Positions 57,625-64,000 of a stretch of DNA of 64,000 nucleotides are shown here, piece after piece. Source of the DNA: Diplonema papillatum (lineage: Eukaryota > Euglenozoa > Diplonemea > Diplonemida > Diplonemidae). How positions within the stretch are numbered: the stretch's first letter is position 1; every line of letters starts with the position of its first letter. The stretch is taken from contig JAPJBO010000849.1 in NCBI GenBank assembly GCA_030068145.1, forward strand, positions 1 to 64,000, in the 5' to 3' direction. The notes under the pieces are model-generated. The model made no database searches and had not been told where the DNA came from. It saw only the letters and a program-made list of their open reading frames with translations. A program made the position numbers and the translations under genes.

Positions 57625-57828
57625 GGGAACATTTCCGGAACAACGGTTGCACATGAAAGAGAAAACGAAGCCAACGAAAAAGTGCTAATACAGGAACAAC
57701 CCCCCAGAGAGGTTTATACCCTGTACACGCGAAGAACAAGAATCATTTGCCTTATCATTTTCATCAGTTGATGCTGATCGTCCATTGCTTCGTTTATCAG
57801 TGCAAGCCCCAACTCCGGAAATGTTCTT
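57625..57828. repeat. ~210-bp terminally inverted element, copy 7, inside the 64-bp array
   Basis: Near-identical to 18088-18300. It lies exactly at the T run of the seventh array unit, showing insertion into a known empty site. Confidence 0.88.
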
Positions 57829-57849
57829 GTGTTAACAATGCATTGTTGG

Positions 57850-58625
57850 TACTAAAAATTTGTAGTTGTCGGCAGCGTACTACATGAAACTTACCAAAGC
57901 AGGTGAGTTCCGCTAGTGCGCACAAACAAAAGAACGCGCCATACTAATTTTTTTGTTTACAGACTACGCTTTCCTGCGAACTCTAATTTTGGTTGTGCCT
58001 TGTGCGCTACGCCCAAGCCACAGTAGCTGTCGACACCGAAACCCCCCTCATCATAAGCAACCCGAGATAGAGAGCGGTGCGCGCAGAAAAAAGAAGAAGA
58101 AAAAAACACAGAGGACCCCCCCAGTCCCTTATGGGGTCGCTTTTTGCTCACGGAGTCTTGTTGCTCCCTTCTTGTCTCCTCACTCACTCTCTCTCTCTCT
58201 CTTTTGAAAGACTTTGTGCTGGCATCAAACATGCGTGCGTGACAAAATCATGCCTGATGATCAAACTACGAATACCTCATCCTCCCCCTCCCTGTGCCCA
58301 CAATTCTCACTCCCTCCTCCCTAACAGGGCCTGCAATGCTCTTTAAAACGAACCAATCTTCCCCCCACTTGTCACGCCCACCTTCCCGTCTCCACATTCA
58401 GCCAGTGGTTTAAGTACCAAGGTTTCTTTACGCTCCATTCGCCCCCGACCCACCCCCCAGCATGTTTCCGGGCATAAGGGACCGAAACACGGCGTAGATG
58501 AGCCCGTGCGGTGTTGAGCACATAACTCCATTCCAAGCACGTTGTCCAACCCCCCCCTCCCCGCCGGGTCTCCATTCCAGTAGATGCACTTCGCGACGTG
58601 CTGCCTTCAGCTCACCGAATTGCTT
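57850..58625. other. Gene-free region
   Basis: TTTGTTTACAGACTAC...CTACGCCCAAGCCAC at 57953-58022 repeats 56570-56640. No gene recognised. Confidence 0.45.
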
Positions 58626-58882
58626 TACATAAGCGCTGGAAGGAAATGCTTGACTTTGCTGCCAGACAAAGAACCGAAGGGATCCCAAGTACTGTAACTA
58701 CCGAACCCCGGGTTGAACGGACGTGTGGTCATGCGGGTCTACCCCTACCCAACAGGTCAAAGTCCTGAGTGAGATCCCCACCAACACGGTGGTGTTAGCG
58801 AAGAACAAACCAGATTGTGTTTGTATCGGATTTTCCCCTCTGCCTCTGTATTTCATCCCTTCCCAGCTACGGTGAGTATTTT
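58626..58882 (+). repeat. ~290-bp dispersed repeat, copy 3
   Basis: ACATAAGCGCTGGAAGGAAATGC to GCTACGGTGAGTATTTTC. Colinear with 44968-45267, with small deletions. Confidence 0.75.
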
Positions 58883-59690
58883 CCTGGCTCATTTCCCTCT
58901 GGTACTTCAACCATAGCTGCCCACAGCAGCAACCCTGCAGCCGGTACAGAGGACCCGGGGTTTACAACTTGCGTCTGACACGACATTCATAAAATTAAGT
59001 TCATTAGACAACGCCTCTTCCTTCCTGCTCTTCTCCTCATTTGGGCCACATATTTCTGTTCGTGTTGAACTATGGGCCTCCACAGACACAACGCCCGGAA
59101 GGTTTGTTTGTCTGCATAGCTTCACAGTTATACGCGTACCTGCAGCAACCATCTGGCATCACCTGACGGACTTTAGCACGAAGTACCCTGGAGTGCAGCT
59201 AGCTACACGCTAGCTCCCAGGGTAGTGACATCAGCTCACGGTCTCAAGACCAGGAACATAAGTAAAAATGACGATTTCGTTGTTGACTTGAACCCCCGGC
59301 CGCCCAGGCTTGAAAACGCCGACTTCTTAACACAAGAATCCGTCACAAAAGCCACCCGGAGGGTTCGAACTCTCGGATTACACCTCCTCGGTGTTGTCGC
59401 TCCCTTGCGCCTCCTCCAATCAAAAGGAGGATAGCAAACGAACCCGAAGCGCAAGAATGCTCTCCCCAGAGTCTTTTTGCATTTCGGAGCGTTAGTCTTA
59501 ACAGACAGAATGCCCGGAAGGATCATTTTGTCTGCGAAGCTTCCGCAGTTAAAGAAGACACCCAACCTACGTACTTGCAGCAACGTAGCACGAACACACA
59601 AAGTTCGTCCGTGGAATTTGCCTCTCTTTGTAATAAAAGATCTCTACGACGCCGTGAGGAGGTATTTGATCACAAACTGAACTGGCTTAA

Positions 59691-59931
59691 CCCTTACGGA
59701 CAGAGATTGTTCGGAAAAGCCCGAGCTGGAGTTCGGACACTGCGTCTCCCAAGTAAAGACACTGTTTGCTGCTGTGAACAGATGTGACCTGTACACATTG
59801 CGAGACCTTTCCACCCAATATTCTTCATCCTGAAGATCATACAACTCTTGTGTTTGATCCGGAGTTTTCCTGGAAGGCTTTCTGCAGGTTTCTGCACACC
59901 CGGTCACCTCCCTTCCGTCCGTCCGTAAGGG
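59691..59931. mobile_element. piggyBac-like MITE (TTAA-CCCTTACGGAC family), copy 2
   Basis: TTAA (59687-59690), then CCCTTACGGAC; right end GTCCGTAAGGG, followed after one base by TTAA (59933-59936). Interior colinear with 52826-53067. Confidence 0.82.
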
Positions 59932-60037
59932 ATTAACCGATTTCTTTGCACTTCTGTTCCACATTCGCAGGACTCTGTACGTGTCGGGCCCGCACAGGCA
60001 GAACGCCCGGAAGGTTCGTTTTGTCTGTGGAGCTTAA

Positions 60038-60158
60038 AGGGGGGTCGAATAATAACAGTTATTTGACACACGTCTGGTTGTCTAAAAACGCTACCACTAT
60101 TTGATCCTGCTACCGCTCGGCTAATCGGAACTTCTTATTATTCGACCCTCCCCCCCCC
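60038..60158. mobile_element. MITE of the GGGGTCGAATAAT family, copy 2, TTAA duplication
   Basis: TTAA at 60034-60037 and 60159-60162 bounds AGGGGGGTCGAATAAT and ATTATTCGACCCTCC. Inverse orientation to 36584-36742. It interrupts a copy of the ACGCCCGGAAGG repeat, whose remainder continues at 60163. Confidence 0.85.
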
Positions 60159-60531
60159 TTAAGTAAGGCGTCCGACCCACAACACTTGCAGCAACTGTAG
60201 TACCAACAAGTTTTCTAGAGATAATCCCCCAGTTTTTCTTCTTTTTTCCTCCCCTAATCCGTGCCTCGTATCACACAGCCGCCGAGCAACACGAAACCAC
60301 CCAGAAGAAAAGCCAGGCACCGGGATCTTCCTGACGAGTACGCAACCCGGTGAACATAATCAAGAGTCGAGGTTAACGTCAAAACTTCCTGGCTTTTCAC
60401 GCCGTAGCAGAACGACCACCCTACCCAAACATCCTCTAAACGCGTTAGGGGACACAAGGTTTCACAACGGAGTGACACATCACCCACAACGAGCTGCGCT
60501 CCCTTACTTTTCTCAACCCCCCTCCATACCC

Positions 60532-60583
60532 AAGCCTCTACGGTCAACCGGAGACTTCAAAATACCGACCTTCTATCAAGCCA
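60532..60583 (+). repeat. Conserved tail core (GGTCAACCGGAGAC)
   Basis: CCTCTACGGTCAACCGGAGACTTCAAAATACCGACC. Similar to those ending the 430-bp duplications. Confidence 0.65.
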
Positions 60584-61195
60584 GGTAGAGAATGGACTGT
60601 CGACGGGACTCGCCGACAGCGCACTGCATACCTTGTGTTACCAAACATTGCATTCCGACGGAGCCCGCTCAGAATTTTTATTAGCCCAGGCGTCCGCTCT
60701 TGCGCCCCGGGTCCGCGTATAGTTTTCTACGAGGAACCCCTCAGCCTTTTCCGTATTCTTGGTATTTTTACTGCTGGACTGTTCCGTGTTGGCAACCCCA
60801 CACAGAGCCCGGGCGAGTGAATCCGTCAGGATGCATTCTGTGTATTATATTCTGTATTCTGAAACAGGTCCTTGCATTTTTATAATTTGCTGTAATTGCT
60901 TTCTCAATCATTGGCCAGGTTGCACCTCTGTTCGTGTTGAACTACGGGCCTGCACACACAGAACGCCCGGAAGGCTCGTTTTTGTATGTGTAGCTTCCAC
61001 ACAGCTTTAGTAGGCGTCCAATCCACGTACGAGCGGCAACCTGGAGGGCTCCAGCTCGACACAGCGAGACGCCTCACCCAATACGGTATCACGGCGAATA
61101 GTGAAAAACCACCCGAAACTGATTACCAGGCTCCCAGCCACAGCGCTCTCGTAAAAAGCATGTCTTCATCCCATCCACTACCAGACTCCCCAGCC

Positions 61196-61257
61196 CTCAA
61201 TGGTCAACCGGATACTCTCAAACACCGGACCTTCAAACCTCATAAAACGCTAAAACC
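61196..61257 (+). repeat. Conserved tail core, subfamily II
   Basis: CCTCAATGGTCAACCGGATACTC, CACCGGACCTTCAAACC and CATAAAACGCTAAAA. Confidence 0.68.
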
Positions 61258-62682
61258 GGTCCTATTTATGCCTCGAAACACTCTCTACGACCTCCCACCC
61301 CCCCCTTGGGAAAGTTGCCCGTCAAAGCGCTGGCCGCCGCCAGAAGCCCCACAGTAGGCAGAAGAGGAGGACCCGCAGCCAATTCCGATGAATGCTCGCA
61401 AGGCGGACTGCCAATTCTGACAATTGCACAGCATTCCCGTTTGAGCAGTCACAACGTCAACGGTGGTGCTGCTGCACATCCTGACGCCCGCGCATAGTAC
61501 GGCGCGCGTCACGCACCGTGCCACAACCGCTAGCCGCAACCCTCCGATGGGACGCCTTGGCGGCGGAGGAAGGGGCGAGGAAACCGGAAGCTCTCCGGGG
61601 AGAGATGCGTTTCTCTCCCTCTCTCTGGCTCTCGCTTTTCCCCACCCCTTTTCTGTATTTCCGTCTGCAACCACATCCAACCTGAAGGTGCGCTCAGCAC
61701 CACGGCGGACAAATAAAACGAGTCGACTGCACAAAAGAACCGAGGGCCCGGGTCCCTCATGGTATCATTCCTTCGGTTGGCGGAGTCTTGTGCACCCTTC
61801 TCTCTTTTCTCTCTCGAAAAAGACTTGATGCCAGCATCAAACGTGCGAAAAGCAGTGTCCTGCTCAACACATTTAACAAAATCTCCCGTTCGAAAATTCA
61901 AGCAACACATTTTAGCATCATGGTTCCTCAACTTTGAGATACCGTCATGACCTCCTTCATCCACTGCACACAGTGCTCCTTTTCTCCCCGATGGGGAGAT
62001 TAGGCTCTGTCTGCGAACACAAAAAGTCTGTTGGCCGAAAAGGGTGCCTGGCTCGCAGTTAAAAAAAAAAAAAAAAAAAAGAAAAAACCCCACCAATCTG
62101 TACACCCATGCAGGATCGTCGGAAACACAAAAAGACTATTTGCTGTTTTGTTTTTGAAAAGGATTGCAATTCACTGCACGGGAACGTGCGCTGTTCAACG
62201 TTGCGGGAGTCGGAAAAACCTGGCGTACCCAAAAGCAGGACCGACCCCAGAGCAGACTCGGCTATACCTTTACAATTTACATTTAAACGCACTCGACAAA
62301 GTATGTCGACGGCAAGCAAGTACAACAACAACGCAAACCTATGCAATGTATGCGCCCGTTCAAGCCGGACAGTTTTGGCACCGTCATCGCCGCCTGTGCC
62401 CCATGCCTTCGTTCGACGCGTGCAGCGAGAGTCGACCACCATTTTTTTTTTGTGTTTTCTCTCTTCTTTTTTATTTGGCAGCAGAGTTTTCTGACGAAAG
62501 GCACGGCTGCCAAAGAAAAAAAAAAGAGAGAAAAAAAAAACAAAAAAAGGCTGCGTCGGTTCTCAAACACGTGGTCGGCGCTCGGCTCGGACTTTGCAAG
62601 GCGGAGTGTCTGCAGTCTGTTTGGGCGCTCGGGGCAGGCAGAACGGCTCCAGCCGCGGTGTCTCCTCGCGCGTTTTCCGGGG
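61258..62682. other. Gene-free region
   Basis: A runs at 62060-62079 and 62516-62545. Frames of 120-220 codons overlap in several frames and match nothing. Confidence 0.4.
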
Positions 62683-62689
62683 TTTCCGC

Positions 62690-63730
62690 GTCTTTCTGAC
62701 CAAAAGACGCAGCTCCCCTGAAAGTGTGTGTCGCAGCTTGACTCGCCACCCTGTCTTGTTCTCGGGCGGGAGAAATTGAGGCAATGCGTTGAATCCGCCG
62801 AAATCTCTGCGCGTCGTGACGCCGTTTTCTTGGGTTCTGCGACTTTCTGACCAGAGACGCGGCCCCCCAGAGGCGTGTGTCGCAGCTTGACTCGCCACCC
62901 CGTCTTGTTCTCGGGCGGGAGAATTTGAGGCAATGCGTTGCATACAACCCGGTCTGTTCTCCACCCAGGGTGAAACGGAATCCGCCGAAATCTTTGCGCG
63001 TCGTGACGCCGTTTTCTTGGGTTCTGCGTCTTTCTGACCAGAGACGCGGCCCCCTGATCGCAGCTTGACTCGCCACCCCGTCTTGTTCTCGGGCGGGAGA
63101 AATTGAGGCAATGCGTTGAATCCGCCGAAATCTCTGCGCGTCGTGACGCCGTTTTCTTGGGTTCTGCGTCTTTCTGACCAGAGACGCGGCCCCCCAGAGG
63201 CGTGTGTCGCAGCTTGACTCGCCACCCCGTCTTGTTCTCGGGCGGGAGAAATTGAGGCAATGCGTTGAATACAGCCCGGTACCGCACACGATCCTGTTTC
63301 TGTCCTTCACCCGAACTGAAATGGAGAATCCGCCGCAATCTCTGCGCGTCGTGACACCGTTTTCCCGGGTTCTGCGTCTTTCTGACCAGAGACGCGGCCC
63401 CCAAGAAGCGTGTGTAGCAGCTTGACTCGCCACCCCGTCTTGTTCTCGGGCGGGAGAAATTGAGGCAACGCGTTGAATACAGCCCGGTACCGCACACGAT
63501 CCTGTTTCTGTCCTTCACCCGAACTGAAATGGAGAATCCGCCGCAATCTCTGCGCGTCGTGACACCGTTTTCCCGGGTTCTGCGTCTTTCTGACCAGAGG
63601 CGCGGCCCCCAAGAAGCGTGTGTCGCAGCTTGACTCGCTACCCCCGTTTTGCCACAGTTTCTGGCGCCGCGACGCGCGTTTTCGTGGGCCCGCGTCTTTC
63701 TGACCAAAAGACGCGGGCTCCCGAAAGCGG
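62690..63730 (-). repeat. Minisatellite of ~150-210-bp units, open in several minus-strand frames
   Basis: At least six units beginning near GCTTGACTCGCCACCCCGTC (about 62736, 62885, 63062, 63210, 63420, 63630). Each contains GAAATTGAGGCAATGCG, TCTCTGCGCGTCGTGAC and TCTGCGTCTTTCTGACCAGA. Unit length varies by an optional block (ACCGCACACGATCCTGTTTC). Units lack minus-strand stops, so frames of 220-502 codons arise (62283-63791). The same repeat is read in different frames, so protein coding is doubtful. Confidence 0.85.
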
Positions 63731-64000
63731 GAGTCGCTGCTTGATTCGCCTCGAACGGAGGGGAAAGAGGCGAGCAAAGCGCGGAAATCAACCGGAAACA
63801 CTAATTTTTTAGAGTGAAATTTTTTGAAAGCGGCCTCGGCTTTGCGTCAATTTTTCGGCACCTTTTTGAACCACTTGTGGAAGGAAAAATCATTGTCCGG
63901 AACACGAAACTCCCAAAAAGGCAGCAGCTTCTTTGCAAAGATTGCGCCAAAGGTTTCTTTATATCTTTTTAGTACTACCAATCTTGTGGGTTGCCCTTCA
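63731..64000. other. Gene-free right edge
   Basis: A minus-strand tail-core fragment (TTTTTTAGAGTGAAATTTTT) at 63806-63826. The last ~35 bases (CTTTTTAGTACTACCAATCTT...) repeat 53079-53114, suggesting another dispersed repeat continues past the window. Confidence 0.5.

Larger units (their letters stand above)
59085..61010 (+). repeat. Cluster of four copies of an ACGCCCGGAAGGTTCG repeat
   Basis: Copies at ~59088-59140, ~59500-59590, ~59988-60035 (interrupted by a MITE, resuming at 60163) and ~60945-61030. Shared order: CAGAACGCCCGGAAGG, TTTTGTCTGYG, AGCTTC, then GCGTCCAACC-like and TTGCAGCAAC. The clustered distribution suggests local duplication. Confidence 0.75.

Noticed and set aside
62283-63791. 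502-codon minus-strand protein
   Set aside because: Arises from stop-free minisatellite units read in different frames; kept only as a repeat.

Overview
The window looks like repeat-rich nuclear DNA from a unicellular eukaryote. Only one ordinary host gene is recognisable in 64 kb: an uninterrupted PHO80-type cyclin at 14808-15317. The rest is retrotransposons, short interspersed and foldback repeats, satellites, microsatellites and homopolymer runs. There is no bacterial organisation (no operons or Shine-Dalgarno sites). A pyrimidine tract and AG just before the cyclin start codon, and a tyrosine-recombinase (YR) retroelement in the Gag-YR-RT order known from trypanosomatid VIPER/TATE elements, make a euglenozoan (kinetoplastid or diplonemid) possible. 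That is inference, and the species cannot be named from the sequence.

1-13.3 kb is a nest of retroelements inside (CA)n microsatellite. In order it holds: (CA)n; a YR retrotransposon with split direct repeats (A1-ORFs-B1-A2-B2, 227-4941); (CA)n; a solo A-B terminal unit of a related YR element (5138-5486); (CA)n; a 7.1-kb non-LTR retrotransposon (5752-12871); and (CA)n again. The non-LTR element has a coiled-coil ORF1 and a giant ORF2 combining an OTU cysteine protease, an apurinic-type endonuclease, reverse transcriptase, a zinc knuckle and RNase H, all with catalytic residues intact. ORF1 and ORF2 share one frame and are separated by a single UAG. ORF2 has no ATG before the middle of its endonuclease domain, so stop-codon readthrough or non-AUG initiation is the likely expression route.

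13.3-64 kb is the cyclin gene in a sea of dispersed short repeats. Families that can be defined by eye: (i) a ~210-bp element with imperfect terminal inverted symmetry (7 copies); (ii) a 54-nt conserved core or tail joined to several heads (SINE-like; one copy has a 9-bp target duplication inside an element of family i); (iii) a ~290-bp SINE with a (TTC)n tail and perfect 13-17-bp target duplications; (iv) a ~190-bp repeat with a fixed head; (v) a ~290-bp repeat found in both orientations; (vi) two MITE families bounded by TTAA; (vii) single MITEs or foldbacks at 26269-26424, 33856-34056 and 39302-39400; and several tandem arrays (64, 68 and ~74 bp, and a ~150-210-bp minisatellite). Three 61-67-nt segments look like spliced exons but have no recognisable protein.
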